Origin: Camellia lanceoleosa
Lineage: Eukaryota; Streptophyta; Magnoliopsida; Ericales; Theaceae
Assembly (NCBI GenBank): GCA_025200525.1
Contig: CM045770.1
Location: forward strand, 88,498,084-88,562,083
Length of the DNA: 64,000 bases
Direction: 5' to 3'
Shown here: positions 20,669 through 31,802 of the stretch, piece by piece
Layout of the letters: the number at the start of each line of letters is the position of its first letter
Numbering within the stretch: the stretch's first letter is position 1
The notes under the pieces: generated by a model
Databases searched by the model: none
Told to the model about the DNA's origin: nothing
The model's input: the letters and a program-made list of their open reading frames with translations, nothing else
Position numbers and translations under genes: made by a program

Positions 20669-23600
20669 TGTAGACACCCCATTTTTGACCGACCTTAAGA
20701 CTCAGACGTCACCGATTGAGCGCTTGGTGATGTTGCATATCGTGCTCGTTCAGGAGTCTCAGAGTCTCGGCCACGAGCCCTGCCTTCGGACTTCCGAACC
20801 CTTTTCTGTACTTTGCCTCGGTTCACGAACCAGACTCGGTTTTCTCTATTTTTGTTCCTGAGGGAAGGGAGAGGTCCTGTAGACCATCTCTCAGTGGCCG
20901 TGGGCTACATTTCGTGGCCGTAGGCCATTTTGTCCATTTCGGAGCGGTTCGGTTTTTGAGCCGTCGACCATGTGCCTCGGTTCGGGACCGCCTGACCACC
21001 TCCGTTTGCTCTGATTTTTGGCGTGCATTTCATTTAATCCCTTTTGAGGGACACTGGGGTCTGAGAGATCCACTTCATGGTCGAACACCACTCCCGGTGC
21101 TTAACAGCCTGTTTTTGGGGCCCCGAACTGCGTGTTTTGGCCCGCGAACCTTCATTTTGCATCGGTTTGCGCTCATTTTTGGTAGGGACCTCTGTTTCAT
21201 CACCAAGAAGGTCGTAGAAGGGTGGGAGGCCAGCAATTTTTTTGACAACCAACTTTTTGTTTGGTCAAAAGTGGTTCAGCATGAATCCGGGAAGGAGAAA
21301 AGTCTGTGCGGCTTCACCAAAACGGGCGTAACTCTTTGCACAAGAGGAATTAAAGTATGAGGCCACCATCGTTGGAAATATTACTCCCGGGGCTTCATTT
21401 TTCACTCAAGAATCTTCTAAATTCAATTCCGAACGGAGGAGATATGGTTGATTGAAGTAAGGCATCACTCCGGTTGAACCGAAATCTGCGCGGCTTCACA
21501 GAAACTAGCATAACTTTTTCCACAAAAGGAATTTTGATGCAAGGTTTGTGCCACTGGAAATCTAACTTCCAGGGCTTTAATTTGGACACTTGAATGGCCA
21601 TATTTGGACTTCCCTAGCACCCACCAGCCAGTTTTCTTCCCGACAGCTCCTGAAAAGTAGCTGGCCGACCAGAAAATCTAGCTGGCCGGCCACCCCTTTT
21701 GTGAAATGACCTTTTTGCCCCTTTAAGCTGGCCGGCCATTTTCCTCTCCCTCAGTGTATTCCAAGTGTGCCGGTGGTTGCCAGTGGACCATCCTCCATGC
21801 GTGTATGGAGGATTAGAAAATCTTAGATATTTTTCATGCCTCTCCTCTATAAAGGAGAGGCTTGGATTCTTGGATCAAGGTTAGACATTTGTTAGACACA
21901 TTTGAGAGAGAGCTATACCTTCCACCTCCCATTTCTCTCCATTTCCAAGCTCCAAAGTCATTTTTCTTCAAGTTTGGTGCCATTTCTTCATCACTATCAA
22001 GCATCCCCATCACCACTCCATTTCCAGCAGCAAGGAGAGGTTCTCAGAGGCTTAGAAGCAACATTCCTCAAGCCAAGAGGTAGAAAAGAAAAGGTCTACA
22101 AGGGTAAGTCTCCATTTCCCTCTTTTGTAACATTTTCTTGCTTCATTTCTTAAGCCTATTTTCTCACTGTTTTAGGCTCCGACCCTAACTGAAATGGTCA
22201 CTCTTTTGAGCTTATCTTCATGTTTGTTTAAGGGCTCAACCCTGTTTGAGCCCTCCATTTGGCACTTGCTTCAATATCATCTTATATGCTATTTTTTTGC
22301 ATGAAATTTCTAGCCTATGAGTGATCTGTTTTCGAGCATAATGTAAACTGTAAGTGGGCCTATTTTGAACCCCTCTTCAACATTTAAGAAGGGCTCAATC
22401 CTTTTTGGGTCCTCTATCTTGCACTTACTTCATAATCTCTCCTATTTACCGTAAATTTGCATGATTTTTTTGGCCTATATGTAAATTGTTTTGGAGTTTG
22501 TTATGAACTGTGAGTAAGCTTATTTTGTGTCCCTCTACAACATTTTAGAAGGGATCAATCTTGTTTGGGGTCTCCATGTAGTACCTACCATTCTACCCCT
22601 CTTTGGCCCTCATTTTTACATGCTCTTTTAGGCTTATCTAGCCTCTGTTTTCGGCCATCATCAGAACTGGAATGAGCCATATTTTGACCCTCTGGACATA
22701 TTTCATCAAGGGTCTTTTCTTGTTGGATGAATTTTTGGCCTACTTCATGTTATATCCTCTTGTGGCCTCAATCTTGCATGGCATTTTTAGCATATTTTCA
22801 TACTGATTTGGGGGATGTCATCTACTGTAAATGTGCATATTTTTAGTCCCTCTTCAGTGTTGTAGAAGGGTATTTTTCCATTTGGGCATTGCATATATCA
22901 CTTACTTCAATACCCCTCTTGGGGAGCCATTTTTGCATTCTTGCTTAATCCTATGTGTGCTTGCTGTTTAGCCCTTCTTATGACTGAAAAATTCTTGTCT
23001 TGGGGCTGCCTTGCTACTGTATTTTCATTCCATGTCTATATTGTGCATGTTTGGTATAGCTATAGGCCATTTCGGGTGCCTAAATTCATGTTTCGGGGCC
23101 ATTTCATGCATCGGGTGTACTTTCGCCTCATTACGGGGCTGTTTTCCCCCACATTTCAGTGCCAAAATTCCATTAGCATGTTTGCATATCATATTTCCAT
23201 GCCATTACATTGCGTATGCCATCTCCTCGGTTTGCGTGACCGTGTGCACGCATTTCGAGGCATCTCATTTTTCATCTCTCGGCCTCTTATGTGAGTGTGG
23301 CTGAGGCTCTCTCATGTTAGTATAAGTCCATTTTGCATCCTGTATGCCATTTTTAGCATCATCGCATCCCGTATGCCATTGCCTTGGTTTGTGTGCCCGT
23401 GTGCACGCATTTCGAGGCATTTCACTTTTATCCGACGGCCTCTTATGTGAGTGTAGCTGAGGTCCACTCATGTTAGTGTAAGTCCAATTGCATTGCGTAT
23501 GTCATTTTATGCCTTAGGATCACTTTCTCGGTTTGCGTGCCCGTGTGCACGCATTCCGAGACATCTTATTTTCATAGCATTGCGTATGTTAGGATTATAT

Positions 23601-25325
23601 ATTAGTTGCATTTCATACATATCATGCATATTGCATTGTGTTCGGGATAGGAGTTAGCCCGAGCATGGGAAACGAGGCACGTTTCGTACTCCGAGCGACG
23701 GAACGGGTCTCAATTCCCAAGTCACCAATACTCCGGATTACCCATGATGGAGTTAGGTTTTGTTGTAGCATTCATCTGCATTCATCCTATATTGAGTTGT
23801 GCAATCCGACTCCTCGGCCATCATGCATCGAGATGCGTGATTGGTGGCACGAGGATCGAGGCATGCATATATTTATGAAATACATTGCTATGCCCCTTTC
23901 CTGCTCTCTGTTGCAGCAAAATGAAGAATTGGCAACTTTCCGGGACTTGACACGCATTTCGAGAAATATTGCAAACAGAGGCTAATTGGGGCATCGGTGG
24001 ATTCAGCGCCATGAGCGACCAAACATGCATCATGTTATTATCGGCGAGTCAAAGCGGCCCACAGCTTGCATGCGATTCTGACGCTTTTTCTTAGTTAATT
24101 TGTAAATTAATTAGGAATTTATATATTATTCGGACTGTATATTTTAGACTGCACTATTCTTTCATTTGGGACTGTACTATTTATTCGGACCCTCTGTGCG
24201 AGGGCATAATTGTAATAAGTGTGGGTGAGTGTGATGTATGTCTTCCAACCCCACGTCTTTCTTCCCTTTTATTTACTCGCTTACGATGGTTAGATATAGG
24301 GCATATTTCAATTAGCATCTGATGATGACAGTATTTTTGCATTATTCATCTGTTTTGCATGCACCGGGCTCGGCGCATCATACAAACTGCATTTGTATTT
24401 CGATTCCAAATTGAATACGTGTTAGTCGTAGCATTCCATATGCCATGTTTAGAATAGCCGAGCCTGCTATAGTTTGCATTTTTGCATGTGTTGCATTAGG
24501 CATTTTCTGTGTATCTAAGATCATGCATGATTTCTAATGTAGTTTCTGTTTTGGCTTGGAGTACTCGGTGAGTTTTATGTTTTAGCATCCTTGCATGCGT
24601 GTGAGTGACTGCCATGATAGCATGCTTACCATGAGACTAAATGCTTATGTGATATAACTGCCTTGAATGCCTGTGGGTGGAGGTTGAGTTACTTGGATTG
24701 GACAAATCATTGACTGTTTGTTTTAAGCCCACTAGATAGTGGCAAAACCATTGTTTTCTAAGCCCACCCAAGAGTGGCAAATCCACGTCTTAGCCTACCT
24801 GCGGGTAGCACCATCAAACCATTTCTCAAACAAACAAACATGAAATGTTTTGTTCCAATTCAGGCGACCCAGTCTATACTTGTATGCTGTGCGCATCACA
24901 CAGTAACCTAGGCTAATAACCGGAATAAGAACATACAATATTTTCAAAAACAGATATTATGGTTAGTAGAGGCCGGTCTTTGGCCGGCGAAGCGGTGCTC
25001 CGCAGTGACCTTCCCTAATCGTACCCAAGTTCGAGCGAGACAACTTTGGTGATGACGGACACGTGGCTTTTGGCACCGAGTCAGGGTTTCCTAAATTTCC
25101 CATTAAAAAACATTTAGGTGGCGACTCTGTATCTGGCGAAGCAGTCCATGTTTGGCACTTCTCTCAAAAATCTGTTTTCAAAACGATTTGCCGGATTTGG
25201 ACTCTTTGGTTCAAGATTAAGAACCGTGACATTTGAGTCCTTCGAACTGTAGTAGACCCAATATCGAACCAGAACGGGGGGGACTCGCACTCCCTTCCCC
25301 CGGGATGCGTTCGGGGACGTCTACA
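20669..25325 (+). repeat. 3' LTR (4,657 bp) of the giant-LTR element
   Basis: Colinear with 8159-12822 and with intact termini (TGTAGAC, GTCTACA). It differs by scattered substitutions, and by clusters of small insertions and deletions in GC-rich patches (for example near 20940, 24000 and 24985). The frame at 20914-21360 is the counterpart of the chance frame in the other LTR. The TATA box is intact here. Confidence 0.92.
21848..21853 (+). promoter_or_regulatory. TATA box in 3' LTR
   Basis: TATAAA sits inside CTCTCCTCTATAAAGGAGAG, flanked by an inverted CTCTCC/GGAGAG pair, about 1.18 kb into the LTR. R would begin about 30 bp downstream. A transcript from this LTR would read into the remainder of L1-b. 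Confidence 0.65.
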
Positions 25326-25330
25326 ACATG

Positions 25331-27695
25331 TTATCAAGAACAGTGATGATAACAAAGCACCGGGACCTGATGGATTTAATTTGGCCTTCTATAAGAAATG
25401 TTGGGGAGTAGTCAAACCTGAGGTAATGCAATTTTTAAAAGAATTTCATCAAAACGCCTCTTTTGTGAGTGGTTTAAATAGTTCCTTTATAGCTCTAATC
25501 CCAAAAGTTGACAGCCCCTCAAGCTTGAGAGATTATAGGCCAATTAGCCTCATTGGATCCATGTACAAAATTTTGGCTAAAATCCTAGCCAATAGGGTGA
25601 AACAAGTGATGCCAAGGATTATTAGTGAGACTCAATCTGCTTTTCTTGGGAGAAGAAATATCCTAGATGGGATTCTCATTGCTAATGAGATAGTTGATGG
25701 GTGGAAAAAATCAAACAAGAAAGGTTTGGTGTTGAAGTTAGACTTTGAGAAGGCGTATGATTTAGTCAACTGGGAATTCTTATTCAATATCTTATCTAAC
25801 TTTGGCTTTGGGGATAGATAGGTGAGATGGATGAAATGTTGTGTAACCTCCACAAAGGTGTCGGTATTAGTGAATGGTTCACCTACTGAGGAATTTTGCC
25901 CACAGAGAGGTCTTCGGCAAGGTGACCCATTGTCCCCTTTCCTCTTCAATATTGTGGCTGAGGGGTTGAATATCTTGTTTGCTAGGGCCAAGGAAATGGG
26001 TTTAATAAAAGGGGCTGCCATTGGGAATAATAGAACCATAGTAACGCATCTACAATTTTTCAATGATACAATTCTATTTTGTGAAGCTGAGTGGGTGGAA
26101 GTGGTGACCATCAAACGTATTCTGAGATGTTTTGAAATCCTATCGGGGCTGAAAATCAACTACCACAAGAGTGTGATTGCGGGTATTGGAGTGGATGAAG
26201 AGTTCTTTGCGAGTTTGCCTCTAGACTAAATTGTGCCCATCAGAGGTTACCTTTTAAGTACCTAGGTCTACCTCTAGGTGCCAATCCTGGTAGGTTAAGC
26301 ACTTGGAAGCCAGTCTTAGACAAGTTTAAACAAAAGTTATCTTCTTGGAAGAGAAGGCTGCTTTCGTTTGCAAGGAGACTAACACTAATTAAGTCCGTCT
26401 TGTGTTACTTGCCTATTTATTATTTGTCTCTGTTCAAAATACCTGTGGGGGTGGCTAAAGCAATTGAGAAGATTCAAGTAAACTTTCTTTAAGGGGGATC
26501 TAAACTCAGAAGGAAAGTTCACATGGTTAGATGGGATACCGTGACCAAGAGTAAACATTTGGGAGGTTTAGGGATCAGAAATATCACAGTTATGAATAAG
26601 TGCTTATTATTGAAATGGTGGTGGAGGTTCGGGTCAGAGCATCATACTTTGTGGAAGGATGTCCTATGCTCTAAGTATAACATGAGAGGTGGAAGATGGC
26701 TTCCATGTATGGAAGGAATCAGCAGGATCTCAAAAATTTGGTCTGATATCATGGGTGCAATTATCTCTACTCCTATGATTCACAATATGTACCTGGAAAA
26801 TTCAGTCATTGAGTTGGGGAATGGTAGGAGAGCTCTTTTCTGGCTGGATAAATGGGCTGGGGAGCAAAACTTTAAGGAGGAGTTCCCCAGACTCTTTTCG
26901 TTGTCCAAAGATAAAAGAGGAGTAGTGTCTAACTTCTATATCAGGAGTGGAAGGTCTCAGATTTGGAATCTGGAATTTAGGAGAGCTCTGTTGGTCTAGG
27001 AAGAGGAGGAGGTTAGGAGACTCTATTCCCTTCTTTTGAATGTCCCAGCTTTGAGGGTCACCAAACAAGATGCTTGGAAGTGGAAGGCTGACTCCTCTGG
27101 TTTGTTTTCAGTTGCCTTAATGTATAAAAATTATGAATACTCCTTGGGTCCTAGTAGGAGTATGGCAGTGGTAGTTTGGAATAATTGTGCCCCTCCTAAA
27201 GTCAAATTTTTCGGGTGGTTGGCTTGGCAAGGTAAGCTGAAAACCTCTAGTTTCTTACAGAGAATCGGGATATTAGCTGCATCTGCCAATGTGGGCTGTG
27301 TTTTCTTTCAAAATGATGAGGAATCTGTCAATCACATCTTGCTCTCCTGCCCATTTGTTTGGCGGGTATGGTCTACAATTATGAAATTGTAGGGTTTTCA
27401 GTGGGCTATGCCAAACTCAGTGGAAGGGCTGCTACAATGGTGGTCATTTTGCAAAATGAAAAAGACTGAGAAGCTGCTGTGGAATGTTGTGCCTGTGGCT
27501 ATTTTGTGGTCTATATGGAAGCACAGAAATGATTGTGTCTTTAATGGTGCCCAGCCAAATCTTGAGGAACTAAGCGAGGTTGTCAAAGCTCGAATTGCCT
27601 TGTGGGCCCAATCCTCCCCAGCTAAAATGGAGTTCTCTATCAATGATGTAGTCTTTAATTTGCCTCATGTCCAATACTGCATTAGGAATGGCTAA
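25331..27695 (+). pseudogene. L1-b ORF2 part 2: reverse transcriptase, zf-RVT and C-terminus
   Basis: The reading resumes with NSDDNKAPGPDGF and continues through the RT domain: FIALIPKVDSP, DYRPISLIGSMYKILAKILA, QSAFLGRRNILDG and LKLDFEKAYD. A TAG replaces a tryptophan codon at 25819-25821, then QRGLRQGDPLSPFLFNIVAE follows. The catalytic box at about 26053-26070 reads FFNDT in place of FADDT, so the first catalytic aspartate is lost. A frameshift near 26229 leads into YLGLPLGANPGR and GGLGIRNI. The zf-RVT part (27150-27390) is followed by a stop at 27390-27392 and the last ~95 residues (LWSIWKHRNDCVF), ending at 27695. Confidence 0.9.
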
Positions 27696-28975
27696 CTATG
27701 GGATTATTTCTTGTTTGGGATTATTTGTGTAGTTATAATGGTGCTTGAGCTTGTGTTAGGCATGGTTGTTTTATCTGTCATATTTGTCCTATTTTTGGGA
27801 CGTTCTTTGTGAGCTGAACTTGTTGGTGCTTGATTTGTAAAAAAATTTCTAATTACATGGAGCACACTGTAAAAAATTCATCTGTTTTGGTCTGCTATGT
27901 GCTGGGGTTGCTACCTGGGTTACTGATTTTGTAAATCTGTGTATAATTATGAAATGAGGTCTGGATTATAACTCAGCTTCTGTGCAGGTCTTGATCTCAG
28001 GTCTGGTGCTTGGGTGTTTTAGGGGAATGACTTGATGTCTGTTGTGTTTTTGTGACTTCTGTGTTTTTCTGTAGATCAAACACAGTAGTTGTTGAATTGT
28101 TGAATGAGTGGCATGGTGTAGTTGGCGTGTATGACCTGCTATGTTTGATCTATTTTTGTTATATTTGTCCTGTGCTTTTGTGAGTTCATCCTTAGGGGGT
28201 AAACCTGAGGGCAGCACTTTTGATCTGAGGGCATTTGAACTGAGGCATTGCTACTGCTCAATTCTGTGATGCTAGTTGGTTAGTCTTGTGGAAGGTCTGC
28301 TGGAGTATAAGTTGGGTTTGTGGAAGGTCTGCTAGAGTATTGTCTGTTAGTTCAATTGGTCTACTAGTTTTGTGCGGGTCTACTGTTGTTATCAGCTAGA
28401 GAAGGTCTGCTAGTTCAGTTGGTCTGTGCTGGTCTGTTGCATGTTGGCTGTTATGGTGTTTGTGCTCTTGTCTGCTAGTTGTGCTCTTGCTGCTTTGTTT
28501 TTGTCTGTGCCATCTATGCCCATCTATCTGTGCTCAGGTCTGCCTAGCAAAATTCTGGAATGGTTCAAGCTTGTTTGCCCATCTGTTTTCTTCTGGTTTT
28601 GGCTCAGGTCTCTCTGTTCTTCTGGTTTTGGTTGTGCTGCGATGAAAATTATGCTAGCAAAATGAGAACAAGGAATTTTTAGCTCAAGGAATTATGATAA
28701 TCTGTAGCTCTGTGATGAAATTGGGCCTGTTGCTGCAAGCTTGTTTGGCCTTGGGCCTTGTGGTGTTTTTTCTCTCTTTTCTTGTTGGTTTCTCACCAAC
28801 CTTCGGTGGTGCTAGCAAATGATTGGGTATCCTCCTTGGTGCCAACGTAGTTGGGATTAAGGGGGCGTACTTTGATGCTTTTTGCACCTCTTTTCTTTAT
28901 TGATGTTTTTCAAATGTTATGTATGTTTTTCCATCAATAAAGTTCTTTTTTGCTGATCAAAAAATAAATAAATAA
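27696..28975 (+). other. L1-b 3' UTR with terminal hairpin and A-rich tail
   Basis: This 1.28-kb T/G-rich stretch has no coding signal; GGTCTGCTAG-like words recur at 28280-28420. Near its end CTTTATTGATG (28895-28905) and CATCAATAAAG (28932-28942) form an 11-bp perfect inverted repeat with a 26-base loop. An A-rich tail of AAAT units follows. The same arrangement ends L1-a and L1-c. Confidence 0.75.
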
Positions 28976-28992
28976 AATAACGTTCACTATAT
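28976..28992. repeat. Right target-site duplication of L1-b
   Basis: AATAACGTTCACTATAT, identical to 4667-4683. RTE sequence continues directly after it. Confidence 0.9.
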
Positions 28993-29411
28993 TCTTTATA
29001 ATAACTAACTAACGTAATCCTATCACTTTTCCTAATGATCACAATTACATTTTCTACATGACCATTGGCAAATATTATTCCTACCTCCTTCATGTGTCTA
29101 TCCTTATTACTATAATATAGCTTAAAACTAGTATTCTCTATTTCCCGAGCTTTCTCACTCGTCCACTTAGTTTCTTGTACGCAAGCTATATTAACTCTCC
29201 TTCTAATCATGATATCTACCAATTTCATAGTCTTACCAGTTAGAGTTTCTATATTCCATGTGACTGTCCTAAACCTAAAATCTTGGACTAGCTTTTTTAT
29301 CCACACTCGTCTAGAAAAACGCAAAAACCTTTTCCCATTTTTTACCGCACCCAGGCGTTGATGCTGCACCCCTTGCTCGCTTTTCAAAACACTCGGAGAC
29401 AAGCGTAACAC
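28993..29411 (-). pseudogene. RTE LINE endonuclease N-terminus
   Basis: Read right to left, the frame contains TVTWNIETLTGKTMKLVDIM, RRRVNIACVQETKW and then SFKLYYSNKDRHMKEVGIIF. These are the first catalytic blocks of the RTE-type endonuclease (asparagine in WNI, glutamate in QETKW). The frame is open to the L1-b joint, where the next part of the protein is found at 4412-4666. The ORF start is not certain because upstream residues are not conserved. Confidence 0.87.
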
Positions 29412-29452
29412 GTCACTTAAAGGAAACCACTTAGCATTTATTCAATTTAGAG

Positions 29453-29639
29453 TATTTGGAAATAAAGGAATGAGATAAAATTTCAGGGTGCTTCATTTTG
29501 TTAGAGGGATTTATGTGAAGTAATCAAGGTGCGATTGGCTCTGTGGTCCAAGTATAATTTGAAGCAAGTTGAGTATTCTACCATCGATTTTGTTTACAAC
29601 TTGCAATTAATTAGAGTAGCCAATGGGTTATTTTATTGA
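29453..29639 (+). pseudogene. L1-a ORF2 C-terminal tail
   Basis: After the right copy of the RTE target duplication the frame reads WK-stop-RNEIKFQGASFC, then VIKVRLALWSKYNLKQVEYS and TIDFVYNLQ. It stops at 29637-29639. The pattern matches the C-termini of L1-b (27540-27695) and L1-c (33340-33470). Two internal stops are present. Confidence 0.8.
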
Positions 29640-29930
29640 GTGGTTATGGTTGCGGCGATTAGTTGCTGTTACTTTCTACCTTTTGATATAGCTTGTATTT
29701 GTTTTTACTTTTTGTTGTTCTGGTGTTTTTGGATTGTTCATTGGTTGGTTGCTCACTAACTCGGTATAGTGTTAGCACATAATCGAGCTTGCATTATAGT
29801 GCCTACATAGTTGGGATGGTTTTGTTTGTTGTGATACTACTCATACTCCCTCTCTTTATTGATGTTTGTCTTTATACTCTGTACCTTGAATTTCATCAAT
29901 AAACTATCTTTTATTTTATCGAAAAAAAAA
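29640..29930 (+). other. L1-a 3' UTR with terminal hairpin and A tail
   Basis: It shares TCACTAAC and AGTTGGGAT words with the 3' UTR of L1-b. It has CTTTATTGATG (29854-29864) and CATCAATAAA (29894-29903) as a 10-bp inverted repeat, and it ends in an A-rich tail at about 29922-29934. Confidence 0.7.
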
Positions 29931-29946
29931 TAAAGAGTACAACTTG

Positions 29947-31375
29947 ATTGAGGAGCATATATGATACGTAACATATGAAATAAATGTGATATCACTGACT
30001 ATCCATTATCTTATCATGTTAAACTTTCAAATATTTTTCATAACCATTATCATTTGCTAAAACTGATTCATAAAATTATACATATATTATTAAAGAGTTC
30101 ACATGTCAAAAAATTAAAATTTAATCTAAACATCCTGTATGATTTTTATCATATATTATTAGTAAAATGGAAGGAAATAGAATTGATGATTCTAAAGGTG
30201 TGAAATTTTATATAGAATGTGAAATAGTCTTTTTATTTGAAAAAAAAAATATTATAGTGATTGAAAATAGGATATAGCATCAAATTTAATTTGTAAAATT
30301 TATTATAATAATTTTGAGTTACGTCAAAGTGTCAAAAAGAAAAATGCAAAATGCTATGTTATGTTTATATTAAAAATTAAAAATCCATTTACTACTAATA
30401 TAATATTTTCAAACTTAGTTTGATTATAATTTTAACCAACTTACTAAAAAATGATATGTTAAAACTAAAATTTTACATAAAATTAAGGTTCAAACAAAAC
30501 AAGTTTATCATAGTAAATTGTAACAACACGTTTTATTATGTGACTTTTCATATGTGCCATGTAAGTAAAATAAATAAAACAAATATAGTGATAAATATCA
30601 TTTATTTTTTAGTTTTCATAACTCATCAAGTATGGCTTATATTGGGATGTTTGGGAAGAGAAGTGCATCTATACCTTTCCTTGCACCAAATATCAATCCT
30701 TGAACAAGACAAAAATTCAAAAGAAAAAGACCCACCAAAACAAAGTAGAATTAATTTGTTGGCATATACAAAAGATAGATATAAGAATGAAGAAGACAAA
30801 GTTTCCACAACTTGGAGCTTTTGCAGATTTCAAGAAAAGGAGAGCCTAACAGACGGCTCTTTTTAATGAGATCACCTTCTACACATGCCTCTTTCTTTCT
30901 CTTGTTTTGCTTCGAAGTAAGTGAAATCTCAGATCCTAAAGTGGATGCCTTCTCCAGATAACTTCTGTGTGTGTGTATACGAACACGTATACAAGTATAA
31001 TGAATGAAACTTCTATAGTTGTTGCTTTTATGGCTTTATCATGCTAGTTGATAATTGAGGGATCCAAGGAGAGAAGAGAATTGTACTTCATTTGCTGCTG
31101 CCACTGCTGCATGCTTCAGTCACTTATGGAGAGAGAGAGAGAGAATTATCCATCCCTCCCTGGTGGAGAGGACTGGTCAAAAAGGAAGGAGCACATGCGA
31201 ATAGACAAAGAATGTGGGTGACGATTAGATTTCGGAGATGATCATGATGATGATGAATGATGCTTTTTATGATTGTTCAGTCGTTTTCCTATCAGCATAT
31301 TTGTGTGTTTGCAGCTTTTGTAGGTTCAGAGCTCTTCTCAAGAAAGTGAACCTTAATTCATGGTTCTTAATAGTG
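29947..31375. other. AT-rich spacer, nothing recognisable
   Basis: About 1.4 kb of low-GC sequence. The frame 30420-30866 (148 residues) has no known motif and its composition follows the AT bias. Short GA and TG microsatellites occur near 31130 and 30969. The piece from about 30600 to 31230 is less AT-rich and could be unique DNA, but I see no gene in it. Confidence 0.5.
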
Positions 31376-31385
31376 GTATTGGGTA

Positions 31386-31791
31386 ATGTATCATCGGTAT
31401 CGATGATAGGGATCAGGGTCACTGTTGTGCGACTCATGAGAGTTACTTCGGATTTTATTTTCATTATTTGAGCTATTCAATTTTTAAAGAACATCGAGTA
31501 GAATGTACTTGTAAAAAATCAAATTGATCGAATATCGATAGATTGTTCACAAACTCAAATTTGTATATATAAAAAATAAATATATGAGTATTAAATTGAA
31601 TACAAACGTGAGTTGATAAAAGATCTATCAATATCAGATTAACTTGATTGTTTACAGATATATTCTACTCGATGTTCTTTAAAAATTGGACAGTTCGGAT
31701 AATGAAAATAAAGTCTGAAATAATTCTCACTGTTGTGCAATCTGTAGAGCAGTGACTCAAACTCCTCGATGATATGGTTAAATATCGATCC
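31386..31791. mobile_element. Foldback (long inverted repeat) element
   Basis: The left half is an inverted copy of the right half. The best matching core is ATTTTTAAAGAACATCGAGT (31481-31500), the complement of which is at about 31666-31685. Inner parts (GATCGAATATCGATAG with its partner near 31620-31640) and outer parts (GGTCACTG with its partner near 31750) also pair. A 10-bp direct repeat, GTATTGGGTA (31376-31385) and GTATTGGATA (31792-31801), flanks it. There is no coding capacity. A Mutator-like or foldback MITE would fit, but the family is not determined. Confidence 0.68.
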
Positions 31792-31802
31792 GTATTGGAT
31801 AG

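Larger units (their letters stand above)
8159..25325 (+). mobile_element. Non-autonomous Ogre/Tat-like LTR retrotransposon with giant LTRs
   Basis: This 17,167-bp element lies in ORF2 of L1-b. It starts TGTAGAC and ends GTCTACA, a perfect 7-bp terminal inverted repeat. LTRs are 8159-12822 and 20669-25325. A primer-binding-site candidate follows the left LTR and a polypurine tract precedes the right one. The 7.85-kb interior has Gag C-terminal remnants of the Ogre/Tat type but no recognisable protease, reverse transcriptase, RNase H or integrase, so any movement would have needed a related element. The 3' third of the interior consists largely of tandem repeats, a known habit of Ogre-type elements. 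By eye the LTRs agree at roughly 95%. Confidence 0.88.
4684..28975 (+). mobile_element. L1-b: nearly complete L1 LINE, split by a giant-LTR retrotransposon
   Basis: After removal of the 17.2-kb LTR element the LINE is about 7.1 kb. It has a short 5' UTR (4684-4846), ORF1 with an RRM (4847-6795), and ORF2 with endonuclease, reverse transcriptase and zf-RVT (6836-8158 plus 25331-27695). A 1.28-kb T/G-rich 3' UTR and an A-rich tail ending in AAATAAATAAATAAA follow. A perfect 17-bp target-site duplication flanks it. ORF1 has two in-frame stops, ORF2 has several frameshifts, and the catalytic FADD box of the reverse transcriptase is mutated, so the copy is dead. It sits in an RTE LINE. Confidence 0.9.
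1844..29452 (-). mobile_element. RTE-type LINE on the minus strand, split by L1-b
   Basis: The element reads right to left. Its endonuclease N-terminus is at 28993-29411, the rest of the endonuclease and the reverse transcriptase are at about 2063-4666, and its 3' end is near 1844. The 3' end carries the familiar plant RTE tail (complement of the AAGCCTTAAGTCTCATC stretch at 1853-1869). It lies inside L1-a and is flanked by a 14/15-matching duplication. It was in turn broken by a MITE (4153-4411) and by L1-b (4684-28975). Many stops and frameshifts make it a relic. About 35 bp at its 5' edge (29418-29452) have no clear assignment. Confidence 0.82.
1430..29938 (+). mobile_element. L1-a: 5'-truncated L1 LINE, split by later insertions
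   Basis: Only the last part of this LINE is present. The left piece (about 1430-1843) encodes the end of ORF2. The right piece (about 29453-29930) completes ORF2 and carries the 3' UTR and an A-rich tail. The 27.6 kb between them is the RTE element and everything inside it. Reading resumes in the same region of ORF2, at the conserved W-K-x-R-N codons, which supports one original copy. A possible target-site duplication is ACAGCTTG (1422-1429) and ACAACTTG (29939-29946), 7 of 8 bases matching. If correct, L1-a landed beside the end of the chromovirus LTR. Confidence 0.75.

Noticed and set aside
30843..30865. GAGCC/GGCTC hairpin followed by T residues, like a bacterial terminator
   Set aside because: The window is plant nuclear DNA and such terminators do not operate there. 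The stem is only 5 bp and probably chance.
30420..30866. 148-residue frame in AT-rich DNA
   Set aside because: No motif, composition follows the surrounding AT bias, and no supporting promoter or splice pattern could be named.
31020..31260. Possible microRNA precursor near a GA microsatellite
   Set aside because: I compared it from memory with a few common families and found no match, nor a clean stem of suitable length.
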